DNA of 63,077 nt from a virus: positions 1-63,077 of IMG/VR virus record IMGVR_UViG_3300044627_000701; one strand, given 5' to 3'. Position 1 is the stretch's first letter; each line of letters begins with the position of its first letter. This document shows positions 7,615 through 14,977 of this stretch, piece by piece. The notes under the pieces are model-generated. The model had not been told where the DNA came from. It searched no databases and saw only the letters and a program-made list of their open reading frames with translations. The position numbers and the translations under genes are program-made.

Positions 7615-8096
7615 TACGCCCCCGGATTACGCCAATCCGGGAAGTCGTCCTCATCCACCACGCCGTCGCCATTGGCATCGTAGCGCAGATCGTTGCGGTA
7701 CTTCTCCCACGGGGCCATGTCATCGTCATCGTCATCGTCTTCGACAACTGGGTCAGCAGGGCGGACCAACGGTACAGGATTAAACTCACCGACTTCTGGG
7801 TCCGGGTCAGGCTCGACCGGGGCGGGTTCCGCCGACTTGTCACGCGCATTGGCGTTGAGGCTCAGGCCACCCAGCAGGCCGACGAACGCACCGACGATGG
7901 TGTTGAACGCAGGGCCGATGATCTCAAAGACCTTATTGCTGTCCACGATGTGGTTCGGCGCGAACATGCCGGCGACCATAGCGATAACGACGACGAGGAT
8001 GACCGCCGCAAGCGTCACGACCGCCAAGCGGATCGTGAACTCAATAGTGTCCTCGATGCCGTCGCGGCTGCTCTCGAAGCGGTCCCAGAAGCTCAC
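7614..8096 (-). CDS. Two-span membrane protein with acidic tail and EF-hand-like loop
   Basis: The longest open frame extends to 8159, but that would overlap the upstream gene by 62 bp. A GTG at 8096, one base after the upstream stop, is a better start and gives 160 aa (VSFWDRFESSRDG). Two membrane segments are visible (about residues 20-45 and 57-79), then a Pro/acidic linker with seven consecutive Asp, then DANGDGVVDEDD (about 140-151). That stretch fits the 12-residue EF-hand calcium loop at positions 1, 3, 5, 7, 9 and 12. It lies in the lysis cassette. A holin-like protein whose soluble tail binds calcium is a hypothesis. Confidence 0.72.
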   Translation of the reverse strand: MSFWDRFESSRDGIEDTIEFTIRLAVVTLAAVILVVVIAMVAGMFAPNHIVDSNKVFEIIGPAFNTIVGAFVGLLGGLSLNANARDKSAEPAPVEPDPDPEVGEFNPVPLVRPADPVVEDDDDDDDMAPWEKYRNDLRYDANGDGVVDEDDFPDWRNPGA

Positions 8097-8097
8097 C

Positions 8098-8571
8098 TTA
8101 AGCGATCCGGATAATGGCCGTCGTGTTGGTCGCCGTCGGGAAGATGATAGTAAAGTCACCGTCCGTCGAGGTCTTGTCCGAGCCGAAGTCCAGAACCGCC
8201 ACAGCTGCGTTAGTCAGCGTGGTGTTGGCGTTCGAGTTTGCCGAAGGCGTGTTGTTGTAGATAAGCGCACCGCGAGCCGTGATGGTCGCGTTGGCGAAGG
8301 TCAGGTCCGAGAAGTCGGTGAAGCCGACACCGGTCGAAGCCGTGTTGTTAGACGTCACGACGCCAAGGTTCACCAGCGTACCGCCGCCAGCCGTGTAGTT
8401 GGTGCCCGATACTTCGTTCGACGCGCTATACGCCGTGGTGTTGGCGTCGATGCTGGCCGACGAGGTGTACAGCGCCAGCTTGAAGGTGTCGCCACCGGTA
8501 GCGCGAAAGTCATGAACCGCAAGGAGGATTTCCGCCTTGAAGCTAGTGCACATTGCTTGAGTAATTGCCAT
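8098..8571 (-). CDS. Virion structural protein
   Basis: This 157-aa protein begins MAITQAMCTSFKAEILLAVH and continues with GDTFKLALYTSSAS and a Thr/Asn-rich beta region. This pattern is frequent among small structural proteins of tailed phages, often near connector genes. There are no catalytic motifs or membrane spans. It lies between the lysis cassette and the connector cluster. Assignment as a minor virion protein is based on the recognisable N-terminal pattern and position. Confidence 0.68.
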   Translation of the reverse strand: MAITQAMCTSFKAEILLAVHDFRATGGDTFKLALYTSSASIDANTTAYSASNEVSGTNYTAGGGTLVNLGVVTSNNTASTGVGFTDFSDLTFANATITARGALIYNNTPSANSNANTTLTNAAVAVLDFGSDKTSTDGDFTIIFPTATNTTAIIRIA

Positions 8572-8583
8572 CTTAAGGTATCC

Positions 8584-8871
8584 TTATGCGTCGAGGATCG
8601 GGATTAGCTCTGGATGACCCGCCTGTTTAAATTTGTTCACCAGAGTCACGTTATGCGACCGCACCGCTTCGTGCATATAATGCACAAGCACAGCACGGAT
8701 GCTGTCTTTGAAGGCTTCAGCCTGATCCCGGATAGCCGGATGCGTGTTGCTACCTACGTAGATGATCTTGTCCAGCGCGCGTTCGGCAATCTCTTCGGGG
8801 GTGAAGCCACGCCCCTCCGTCGTCATAACCATGACGCTGCCGATATCACCGCCTGCGAGTGCGCTAAACAT
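8584..8871 (-). CDS. Conserved-type phage hypothetical protein
   Basis: This 95-aa, mostly helical protein contains MTTEGRGFTPEEIAERALDK and a His-rich middle (HYMHEAVRSH). It sits one base from the adaptor gene and is co-directional with the connector genes. Similar short proteins occur beside connector genes in other phages, but no biochemical role is known to me. No metal-binding cysteines or membrane spans are present. Confidence 0.65.
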   Translation of the reverse strand: MFSALAGGDIGSVMVMTTEGRGFTPEEIAERALDKIIYVGSNTHPAIRDQAEAFKDSIRAVLVHYMHEAVRSHNVTLVNKFKQAGHPELIPILDA

Positions 8872-8872
8872 A

Positions 8873-9553
8873 TTACCTCACCGGGTAGCGGACTTGGCCG
8901 CTGCGATACATGTCTTCACGGTTTTTACCTTCGCTCAGCTGCTTCAGCAGAGCAAGCGCTTCGTCGTAACGCTTCTGGTACCCAGCTAGCACGTCGGCCT
9001 CACCCTTCATGAAGGTATACGCCTCCAGCAGAGCGCCATAGAGCAGCACGCTTTCGAAGTTGTCTCCGAGCCACGAGGTACCCGCAGTCGTGATGGACGG
9101 CGGGTAGTAGAAATAGTGCAGCTCTACAGCGTAGTTAGCGTCGGGCGTGGGGCCAAGGATGTACGAGTTCTCGTCAAAGTAGGCGTAGTGGGTCGGCAGC
9201 CCCTGCGTGTTGGGGTTGGGGTAGGCTCCCCGGATGTAGTTCACATCCTTGTTCAGCAGGTACTCATAGTTCCCGTCCCCGTCGATGACGGCCATGGAGA
9301 AGTTGGCCAGCCAATCCGAGGGCACTGTGAGGTACTTGTTACCCAGTGTGCAGTTGCCGGTGACGTTCTTGCGCAGGTCCAGCAGCTGAACCGCGTTGAA
9401 GATACGTTCTTCGGCGTTGACAATGAACGTGTCGATCTGTTCGGTGGACGTCAGGGTAACCGTTCCCGAGCCCGTGGAGTCGGTCCACGAGGTGTTGGGG
9501 AAGTCGTTTTCAACGTATCCCTTGATCGTCTCGAACAGCTGAGCGTAGTTCAT
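8873..9553 (-). CDS. Head-tail adaptor/connector protein
   Basis: This 226-aa protein has the layout of head-tail adaptor proteins of podoviruses (SU10/phiEco32-type). It has an N-terminal helical part (MNYAQLFETIKGYVENDFP), a central beta region with YLTVPSDWLANFSMAVID and YFDENSYILGPTPD, and a C-terminal helix (GYQKRYDEALALLKQLSEG). In those phages the adaptor ring docks under the portal. A second protein with related features (10820-11566) lies upstream in the same transcript, so the two probably form successive rings. The start overlaps the stop of the 47-aa gene. Confidence 0.75.
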   Translation of the reverse strand: MNYAQLFETIKGYVENDFPNTSWTDSTGSGTVTLTSTEQIDTFIVNAEERIFNAVQLLDLRKNVTGNCTLGNKYLTVPSDWLANFSMAVIDGDGNYEYLLNKDVNYIRGAYPNPNTQGLPTHYAYFDENSYILGPTPDANYAVELHYFYYPPSITTAGTSWLGDNFESVLLYGALLEAYTFMKGEADVLAGYQKRYDEALALLKQLSEGKNREDMYRSGQVRYPVR

Positions 9554-9696
9554 CAGCCCATCTTCTTGCTGTGCCCGGTACCCTTGGTGGCCGCGCCTGT
9601 GCCGCGCGTCTTCTGGGTCTGAGTGTTGGCGATGTTGTTCGGATAGCCGCTATTGTTTGCGCCGATAGCGACCTTCTTCGGAGTGCCGTTAGACAT
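9553..9696 (-). CDS. 47-aa basic virion-region protein
   Basis: This short frame starts at ATG 9696 (MSNGTPKKVAIGANNSGYP) and ends in a TGATG overlap with the adaptor gene. It is rich in Lys, Gly, Thr and Asn and has no predicted helix or membrane span, so it is probably disordered. It belongs to a run of small basic proteins between the connector genes. Function unknown. Confidence 0.6.
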   Translation of the reverse strand: MSNGTPKKVAIGANNSGYPNNIANTQTQKTRGTGAATKGTGHSKKMG

Positions 9697-9701
9697 GTTT
9701 T

Positions 9702-9890
9702 TTACCCCCGCGAGGACTTTTTCTGGTTGGCGATCTTAGCAAGATTCCGACCAAGGGTCTTCATCTGCATGTTGGTCTTGCCGCCCTTGGCGAGCTTGGT
9801 CTTCGGCATACCTTTGTGCATGGCGGCCTCGTGCTTATGCACGGCCTTCTTAACCATCGCCTTGTCCTGCTTGATGTCGTCCTTGGCCAT
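9702..9890 (-). CDS. Lys-rich 62-aa protein with an AKGG motif
   Basis: This strongly basic 62-aa protein (MAKDDIKQDKAMVKKAVHKH) contains the phrase LAKGGKTN, one example of the (A)KGG motif shared by several virion-region proteins of this genome. Its charge suggests nucleic-acid or capsid-interior contact. It lies two bases from the zinc-ribbon protein gene. Function unknown. Confidence 0.62.
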   Translation of the reverse strand: MAKDDIKQDKAMVKKAVHKHEAAMHKGMPKTKLAKGGKTNMQMKTLGRNLAKIANQKKSSRG

Positions 9891-9891
9891 C

Positions 9892-10332
9892 TTAGTTCTC
9901 CGTCGTTACCGTCACAGTGCCTACCTGACCCTGCATCAATAGCGCATTTTGCAGGCCAGATAAACCCAAGGGGTTATTAAGTCCGACCGGGGCCCAGCCC
10001 CATTCGATGACGCGACTACCGCCCGATGGCGTGCCAGATGCCAGCACGTTGTCGTTAGGCACTTCGCCCTGCGTTTCTTCCCGCAAGCCTGTGAGACCGG
10101 CTTGGTAATATGTCGTATCCGGGCGTGGATTGCGCAGCGCTTGCGGGTCATCCACGGGGTACATGCCCAGTTGCAACTGAGGCTGATCCGGCTCCCAGCA
10201 CGTGGGGCACACCAAGATGTTGACGTTCTTCGTCTTGATAACGAGCTGCTTGAGCTCTTTGAGCTTGTAGCGAAACCCACAGCGGTCGCACTGTGAGATT
10301 GCCCTTTTGCCGGAGGCAAAGCGATTAGGCAC
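9892..10332 (-). CDS. Zinc-ribbon protein of the connector region
   Basis: This 146-aa protein starts with GTG at 10332. Its N-terminal half has two CxxC pairs (Cys15/Cys18 and Cys42/Cys45) that should bind one zinc ion as a zinc ribbon (AISQCDRCGFRYKLKEL, ILVCPTCWEP). The C-terminal half is Gly/Asn/Thr-rich. The ribosome-binding site AAGGAGGATATAA lies inside the last codons of the homing endonuclease gene. Similar proteins are encoded near connector genes in other phages, where a structural role is likely. Confidence 0.68.
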   Translation of the reverse strand: MPNRFASGKRAISQCDRCGFRYKLKELKQLVIKTKNVNILVCPTCWEPDQPQLQLGMYPVDDPQALRNPRPDTTYYQAGLTGLREETQGEVPNDNVLASGTPSGGSRVIEWGWAPVGLNNPLGLSGLQNALLMQGQVGTVTVTTEN

Positions 10333-10816
10333 TTATATCCTCCTTCACTGCCGAAGCCGTCTTCATCGACGCCCGGATGTCTCTGAGTTTTTGCCCTATC
10401 TCCATACGACGGTTATGAACCTCGTCAGGTAGGGGGTTATAGGGACCCGCATATTTCCTACCGTCTGCCGACGTAAGTGGGTACTGGAGCGCTAACTCTA
10501 CTTGCTCCTTCTTCACTACCACATAAGGGGCTATGGCTTCAAGGAACGCTATCGCATCTTTACTGCGTACGCGCCACACGTAGCATACAGAGTTGTTCAT
10601 GTGGTGCCGCCGACTCTTGGTTATCGGCGTTATATTACCGCCAAAATGCTCCTTGAACAGATTCAGGCACGGTGTAGACGTCTGAGTAACGGACGCGGTT
10701 AGCAAGTTACGTACTCTACGCCGAGTGTTTTTGTTCTTGGATATCTCAACAAAAACAGAGCCTTCGCCGTCGAAAAACCCCGCAGCCCATGCCAAGAACA
10801 ATGGGCCATGGGGCAT
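10325..10816 (-). CDS. LAGLIDADG-type homing endonuclease
   Basis: This 163-aa protein has the diagnostic helix LAWAAGFFDGEGSVF near residues 8-22, the LAGLIDADG motif with its catalytic acidic residue. Downstream is a typical saddle sequence (LFKEHFGGNITP, YVWRVRSKDAIAFLEAIAPY). One motif per chain implies action as a homodimer cutting a long asymmetric site. It is inserted as a free-standing gene between connector genes 10820-11566 and 9892-10332, overlapping the latter by 8 bp. Its sequence looks more AT-rich than its neighbours, in keeping with horizontal origin. Such genes spread by cutting alleles that lack them. Confidence 0.87.
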   Translation of the reverse strand: MPHGPLFLAWAAGFFDGEGSVFVEISKNKNTRRRVRNLLTASVTQTSTPCLNLFKEHFGGNITPITKSRRHHMNNSVCYVWRVRSKDAIAFLEAIAPYVVVKKEQVELALQYPLTSADGRKYAGPYNPLPDEVHNRRMEIGQKLRDIRASMKTASAVKEDISA

Positions 10817-10819
10817 AAC

Positions 10820-11566
10820 CTATCGGAAATACTGGCGTGGGGCGATACGTAGCGGGGCCTTCTCGCGGTCCTCGTCCGATGCTTCCAGCCACAGCTCGTC
10901 ATACATTGCCTTGAGGCCCATAGACCGCTCCAGCGCACCGGGCAGTTTCAGCGACAGGTGATACGCCAGACCGGCCACAAGGCACGGGATGAAGCGGAAG
11001 GGGATGTCCTGCGTCACGAGGCCGTTGGTGCCAGCATCTTGGATGCGCCGCAGCCGCCAGTAGACGAACGTGTAGTAGTTGCTCTGCTCCGGAGCCGGCC
11101 AGACATTGATCTGCGGATGGTCCACGCCTGTGGTGGTGTTTGTCCCTGCTGGGCGTCCACCCGGCGGATAGGTCGCGCCTGACTGGCGGTTGATCCACAC
11201 CTGAATAGGCCGACCCTGCGCGTTCTTGTTCGGGATGGTGGAGTAAGTATCCACAGAGATGCGGTTGATGTTGATGTCGGTCTGACCCTGCTGCCCCGAC
11301 TGCGTACGGATGACGTGCTCGATGAGGTCAATGGTATCCACAGGCAGCTCATAGGTGATCTGCCCCTGCACCATGGGGATGGAGCCCTGCTCAACTGTCC
11401 ACAGGTTTATACCCTTGTTCGCCCACTCGATGGTCAGGATATTCAGGCTGCGCCGCGCCGTGCGGAAGTCGTAACCGGTGCGCATCTCCACGCCACAACG
11501 CTCGAACGCCTCTTCGAAGAGCTCGTTAAGGTTGAGGTTAAACGTGGATGTGCCGCTAGTGGTCAT
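10820..11566 (-). CDS. Head-tail connector (second adaptor/tail accessory) protein
   Basis: This 248-aa protein begins with a helical region (LNLNELFEEAFERCGVEMRT, then RTARRSLNILTIEWANKGIN), followed by strands and QINVWPAPEQSNYYTFVYWR. It ends with a helix-rich part (AGLAYHLSLKLPGALERS). This layout is typical of tail accessory or gatekeeper proteins that join the portal to the tail in podoviruses (P22 gp4 or SU10 adaptor type). It is separated from the next connector genes by the homing endonuclease gene. Its start overlaps the upstream gene's end (ATGA-type). Confidence 0.7.
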   Translation of the reverse strand: MTTSGTSTFNLNLNELFEEAFERCGVEMRTGYDFRTARRSLNILTIEWANKGINLWTVEQGSIPMVQGQITYELPVDTIDLIEHVIRTQSGQQGQTDININRISVDTYSTIPNKNAQGRPIQVWINRQSGATYPPGGRPAGTNTTTGVDHPQINVWPAPEQSNYYTFVYWRLRRIQDAGTNGLVTQDIPFRFIPCLVAGLAYHLSLKLPGALERSMGLKAMYDELWLEASDEDREKAPLRIAPRQYFR

Positions 11567-11838
11567 TTCTGTCTCCGCGCTGCCTGTACGCGCTTAGGCG
11601 CACCGGGAGGCTGCCCCAACCGCTTCTTCTGAGCGATACGCGTCTTCTTCTCCGTAGGAGTCATCTCCGACGACGTCTTGGGGGTCTTATCAGAAATACG
11701 CTTACTAGGTCTACAGTAAGGTGTGCCGCGCTTCTCACCCGGCTGACGCCCGCAGGCTTTACCCGTACGGACGTCCTTCCAGTCTTCTTGGAACCAGCGC
11801 TTAAGCGAAGCGCCTTTCTCGGTCTTACGAACTGCCAC
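11563..11838 (-). CDS. Basic DUF5872-like phage protein
   Basis: A GTG at 11838 is the best start (91 aa); the longer frame to 11898 would intrude further into the upstream gene. The protein contains LKRWFQEDWKDVRTG, then KACGRQPGEKRGTPYCRPSK and a Lys-rich tail, matching my recollection of the DUF5872 pattern (W-x-D-V, C-G-R, Y-C-R-P). It is strongly basic with two conserved cysteines. Function is unknown; position and charge suggest a virion or DNA-associated role. Confidence 0.68.
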   Translation of the reverse strand: MAVRKTEKGASLKRWFQEDWKDVRTGKACGRQPGEKRGTPYCRPSKRISDKTPKTSSEMTPTEKKTRIAQKKRLGQPPGAPKRVQAARRQK

Positions 11839-12103
11839 CTTTGTTACCCCAGTTCTTGGCACCGACCTTGCGGCACTTAGAGATAGCACCCGAGGCATAG
11901 GCGGAAGGAAAGACTTTGTAGCGCGCCTTAACCTTGGAGTAGCACGCGTCCTTGGTGCTGCCGCCTTCGGCCATGCGCTTTGCCTTCACCTTGCCGCCCT
12001 TGGCGTACATGGTGACCTCGTCGGGGTTGTCCTTCCGACGAATAGTCTTCGCCTTTGGCATCTTAGATGCCGCTATGGCACCCATACCCCGACTCGGTCG
12101 CAT
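11825..12103 (-). CDS. Basic virion-region protein with an AKGG motif
   Basis: The preferred start is ATG 12103, one base after the upstream stop, giving 92 aa beginning MRPSRGMGAIAASKMPKAK. The protein contains RKDNPDEVTMYAKGGKVKAK and a C-terminal block CYSKVKARYKVFPSAYASG then KCRKVGAKNWGN. Comparable blocks are common in small phage proteins of unknown function. It is highly basic and carries the YAKGG motif shared with other virion-region proteins here. Confidence 0.65.
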   Translation of the reverse strand: MRPSRGMGAIAASKMPKAKTIRRKDNPDEVTMYAKGGKVKAKRMAEGGSTKDACYSKVKARYKVFPSAYASGAISKCRKVGAKNWGNKGGSS

Positions 12104-12104
12104 G

Positions 12105-12422
12105 TCAGCAGCTCTTCCCGCCCATGGCCATCTTCGGCATCTTGGTGTCGGTCTTGCCCTTCTTGACAACGCCGTCAGCGCGCTTCGACACGTTACCGCC
12201 AGCGGCCTTACATGCACCGCCAGAGGCCATCTTCGGCATCGCACGGCCCATCGTGTCAGCTGACTTCTTGGTCATCGCACGACCGGTCTTATCGGCCATC
12301 TTCTTGTCCTTCATAGCGAACTCCTTGCCGACCTTGGAAGGAACGCCCACCTTCTTGGCGAACTTGGGGTTAGCAGCGACTGCTGCCATGAAGCTCTTCT
12401 GCTTGGGGGTCTTGCTAGGCAT
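12105..12422 (-). CDS. Lys-rich protein with a KGG/SKRADG tail
   Basis: The upstream frame extends to 12506, but ATG 12422 has a clear GGAAAGGACTGAC ribosome-binding site and gives 105 aa starting MPSKTPKQKSFMAAVAANP. It contains GVPSKVGKEFAMKDKK and, near the end, AAGGNVSKRADGVVKKGKT, a variant of the tail shared with 12844-13329 and 13329-13742. It is highly basic and probably disordered. Proteins with this start pattern are frequent in phages; a virion-associated role is guessed. Confidence 0.62.
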   Translation of the reverse strand: MPSKTPKQKSFMAAVAANPKFAKKVGVPSKVGKEFAMKDKKMADKTGRAMTKKSADTMGRAMPKMASGGACKAAGGNVSKRADGVVKKGKTDTKMPKMAMGGKSC

Positions 12423-12423
12423 G

Positions 12424-12588
12424 TCAGTCCTTTCCGAGAAACTTTTGCACCGTATCTGTCTCATAGATACGAATGCTAGTCCAGATGATGGTGAAGATGG
12501 CGGCAACAGCCGGAAGCATATCCATTAAAGTTCCAACAACGGTGAACACCGAAGCCGCATCGAGCGCAGTTTTTGCGTCGTCGGTCAT
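12424..12588 (-). CDS. 54-aa single-span membrane protein
   Basis: This frame starts at ATG 12588 (MTDDAKTALDAASVFTVVG) and ends with a TGA at 12424, two bases before the next gene's ATG. A hydrophobic region (about residues 14-42, including LPAVAAIFTIIWTSI) predicts one or two membrane passes, followed by a charged tail (RIYETDTVQKFLGKD). It lies among small basic genes rather than in the lysis cassette. It could be a holin, an antiholin or a membrane protein used during DNA entry; the sequence does not decide. Confidence 0.65.
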   Translation of the reverse strand: MTDDAKTALDAASVFTVVGTLMDMLPAVAAIFTIIWTSIRIYETDTVQKFLGKD

Positions 12589-12589
12589 A

Positions 12590-12844
12590 TCAGCACTTCC
12601 ACGCCCGGAGGGACTTGTTGATGCGGCTGTTCGGGTCGTTGGCGGTCTTGGAGCTCGTCAGCTTCTTCTTCATCCCGGACATCCGGGCGCAGAAGGACTT
12701 CTTACGGGCACCACCTTCAGGCTGCGGGGCCTTGAGCCCCGGCTTCCCCGGATTGGCTTTGTTGTAGGACGCACGCCCTTTGGCGTTCAAGCCACCCTTG
12801 GGGTTCTTGCCTTCCTTGCGCGTCCAAGCCGGGGACTTAGCCAT
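12590..12844 (-). CDS. Small basic DUF6321-like phage protein
   Basis: This 84-aa protein contains PAWTRKEGKNPKGGLNAKGR, GLKAPQPEGG, KSFCARMSGMKKKL and NDPNSRINKSLRAWKC. These blocks fit, from memory, the DUF6321 pattern found in many phages. It is rich in Lys, Gly and Asn with two cysteines. Its start overlaps the stop of the upstream gene by one base. No function is known; head-gene context suggests a virion or DNA-binding protein. Confidence 0.7.
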   Translation of the reverse strand: MAKSPAWTRKEGKNPKGGLNAKGRASYNKANPGKPGLKAPQPEGGARKKSFCARMSGMKKKLTSSKTANDPNSRINKSLRAWKC

Positions 12845-13329
12845 CAGACCATCTTCCCCTTGGTCTTACCGCGCACCGCGCAGCCGTCACCACGCGAGCT
12901 AACGGAGCCGCCCTTGGCGTACTTCTTGACAGCCTTCAGGTCCTTGGCGTCCTCGCCAGACATGCGGTTGCCCGACTTCACGGACTCGCCGGGGGACGGC
13001 ATCGTACGCTTCTTGGGGGGCATGAGCTTCTTGGTTTCCTTACCAACCTGCTCAGAGACACGGTTGCCGCTCTTCAGCGACTCTTCGATGGACGGCATAC
13101 CGCCACTGGCCATCTTCTTGACCGTGCCGCCGCGCTTCATGCCACCAGCCGGCTTCATGCCGCTTTTGGCGGCAGCAGCCTTCTTTTCTGCTTCAGCTTC
13201 TTCCGCAGCACGGAGGCGACGAACTTCCTCTGGGTCTTTAATACCAAAAAGATGCGCGGCGGGTGAGTCGTAGATGGTCCCCCCAGCGAGAGGACCGAGC
13301 AACACTTTGAGAGGATCAAGTTTAGCCAT
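12844..13329 (-). CDS. Virion-region protein with a KGG-SKRADG-type tail
   Basis: This 161-aa protein has an N-terminal part with a short helix (EEVRRLRAAEEAEAEKKAAA). A disordered Lys/Gly/Met-rich remainder includes MKRGGTVKKMASGGMP and ends YAKGGSVSSRGDGCAVRGKT. Nearly the same tail ends the next protein (13329-13742). The two genes overlap by one base. The shared tail suggests a common binding partner or packaging function, but this is inference. Confidence 0.62.
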   Translation of the reverse strand: MAKLDPLKVLLGPLAGGTIYDSPAAHLFGIKDPEEVRRLRAAEEAEAEKKAAAAKSGMKPAGGMKRGGTVKKMASGGMPSIEESLKSGNRVSEQVGKETKKLMPPKKRTMPSPGESVKSGNRMSGEDAKDLKAVKKYAKGGSVSSRGDGCAVRGKTKGKMV

Positions 13330-13742
13330 CAGACGAACCTTCCTTTAGTCTTACCCTTGGTGGCGCAGCCGTCTGCGCGCTTAGAGGCCGTAGAACCGCC
13401 CTTGGCCATCTTTTTGACCTTGCCGCCCTTCTTGAATGGGATAGCTGCACCAGCGCCAATAGCGCCACGGCGGCCAACGCCAAGGGACACACGCTCGCCG
13501 CCTTCCCCACGGATGGTAGGGCCAAGATAACCAGCAGTGCGGGCAATCGGCATAGGAGCACGAGCCGGAGCCGAGCCCATTGCAGGACCAGCCATACCAC
13601 CGCCGCCACCCGGCATCGACGGGCCCATACCACCGCTGGACGAGCCACGATTCAGAGAAGCAAGGTTGAAGTTCTGAGGGCGCATACCCTCGACGACGAG
13701 TTCTTCGTCTACCCCACCACCATCAGCGTAACGCTTCTTCAT
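13329..13742 (-). CDS. Gly/Met-rich virion-region protein with a KGG-SKRADG tail
   Basis: This 137-aa protein starts MKKRYADGGGVDEELVVEG and has a Gly/Met/Pro-rich middle. It ends MAKGGSTASKRADGCATKGK followed by TKGRFV. The YADGGGV phrase recurs as YAEGGGV in the 782-aa internal protein (57403-59751). The protein is probably disordered. Its start overlaps the stop of the glycosyltransferase gene. Function unknown. Confidence 0.6.
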   Translation of the reverse strand: MKKRYADGGGVDEELVVEGMRPQNFNLASLNRGSSSGGMGPSMPGGGGGMAGPAMGSAPARAPMPIARTAGYLGPTIRGEGGERVSLGVGRRGAIGAGAAIPFKKGGKVKKMAKGGSTASKRADGCATKGKTKGRFV

Positions 13743-14473
13743 GCTACATCCTTCTGTGGAACAACCATCGGGTAGAGGACGTCGTCCCCATAGTTACCGG
13801 TGTACTCCTGCACACCCATGTGGCCGAGGCTGATGGTCGGATCGACCCACACTTCATAACCCAGCTCGCGGGCACGGTCGCAGAACAGGAAGTCCTCGCC
13901 CATGTAACCCTCGTCGGTGAGCTTGAAGTCGAACAGGGCCGGGACCGTCTTGCCGCAGCGTTTGTCGTAGTACTTCCACTCTGGGTGCGCGGCGATCATG
14001 TCCTCGATGACCTTGCGCTGAATCAGCATGAACGCTGTCGCTACGCGCGTAGCCCGAACAAGGCCCATACCGTTCATCGTCAGCTCGCCATTCTCATCAT
14101 AGTCGAGGTCTGCGATGTAGGTTTTCTGTACGTCCCGGACGCGGGGGACACCCGCCACGATGCCCTTCTTGGGGTCTTGAGCCCACGCCATCAGGCGCAG
14201 GATGTCTTCAGGCTCGAAGTTGATGTCCGAGTCGATAAACATAAGGTAGTCAGCGTCCGACTCCAGCAGGTCCTGCACCAGCAGGTTGCGCGCCCGAGAG
14301 ACCACCGAGCAGCCACAGACGCTGCCGATGTTGATGTCAATACCGTGCTTAGGAGCCAGCTGCGCGAAGCGAGCAAGCGAGACCGCAAGCTTCAGCGACA
14401 CCTTGAAGTCGTAGGCGGGGAGGCCAATGAAGACCCCTTTTCCCGCCATATCGAAGCCTTTGACTGCTTGCAT
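13739..14473 (-). CDS. GT-A fold glycosyltransferase-like protein (late copy)
   Basis: This 244-aa protein has GVFIGLPAYD near the N-terminus, SRARNLLVQDLLESDADYLM, and FIDSDINF with a DxD motif (Asp81-Ser-Asp83) that would bind a metal-nucleotide sugar. GYMGEDFLFCDRARELGYEV further on matches the acidic ED motif of GT-A enzymes. The likely reaction is transfer of a sugar from a nucleotide-sugar donor; the acceptor (capsid or tail protein, or modified DNA) is unknown. A paralogue lies in the early arm (36330-37112). Location in the head cluster favours a virion protein acceptor. Confidence 0.78.
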   Translation of the reverse strand: MQAVKGFDMAGKGVFIGLPAYDFKVSLKLAVSLARFAQLAPKHGIDINIGSVCGCSVVSRARNLLVQDLLESDADYLMFIDSDINFEPEDILRLMAWAQDPKKGIVAGVPRVRDVQKTYIADLDYDENGELTMNGMGLVRATRVATAFMLIQRKVIEDMIAAHPEWKYYDKRCGKTVPALFDFKLTDEGYMGEDFLFCDRARELGYEVWVDPTISLGHMGVQEYTGNYGDDVLYPMVVPQKDVA

Positions 14474-14476
14474 GGG

Positions 14477-14953
14477 TCACCCGTAGAAAACTGTAGTGGT
14501 TAGGTTAGCATCCAACCCTACATAAATCCCATTTTCAGCTAGAATGCCTTCGCCGGGAACAAGGATAGAGTATGCCACAGCATTATAGCTATCAGCTTCC
14601 AACAATACAGTTAAGTAGGCCGTTACGTTACCCGTACCCGATGCCGCCGTAGTAACCGTGAAGGTGGTGGCATTAGCAGTAAGGACGGTGTACGCGCCGT
14701 CCACAGCGGTACCGCTGGTGAAATCTAGGAATACCCTATCACCGGCAACGAGATTATTTGCTACCGTAACTGTTAGTGTGGTTGAGGTAATGCTGTACGT
14801 ACCCGCTTGCGGATCGTTGTCCATAAAAAGGACGTGCCTTGCTGCCGCAGTCGCGTTTGCAGAAATAATAGCCCCCTTCAAGCGGGTGCGGGAACCGTAC
14901 GCAACACCTGAAGTAGACCGGTGTTTGGATTTGACATCGTATTGCATACCCAT
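14477..14953 (-). CDS. Beta-rich virion structural protein
   Basis: This 158-aa protein starts MGMQYDVKSKHRSTSGVAYG and continues with alternating Thr/Val/Ala strands (TYSITSTTLTVTVANNLVAG). It has no catalytic motif or membrane span. Strand-rich proteins of this size near the capsid gene are often head decoration or fibre proteins. The gene lies 24 bp after another structural gene and three bases before the glycosyltransferase gene. Confidence 0.65.
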   Translation of the reverse strand: MGMQYDVKSKHRSTSGVAYGSRTRLKGAIISANATAAARHVLFMDNDPQAGTYSITSTTLTVTVANNLVAGDRVFLDFTSGTAVDGAYTVLTANATTFTVTTAASGTGNVTAYLTVLLEADSYNAVAYSILVPGEGILAENGIYVGLDANLTTTVFYG

Positions 14954-14977
14954 AGGGGTGGCCCTCCTATTGAGCTA

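Noticed and set aside
12104-12244. Longer form (139 aa) of the 11825 gene
   Set aside because: It would overlap the 12105-12422 gene completely in its N-terminal part; ATG 12103 directly follows that stop.
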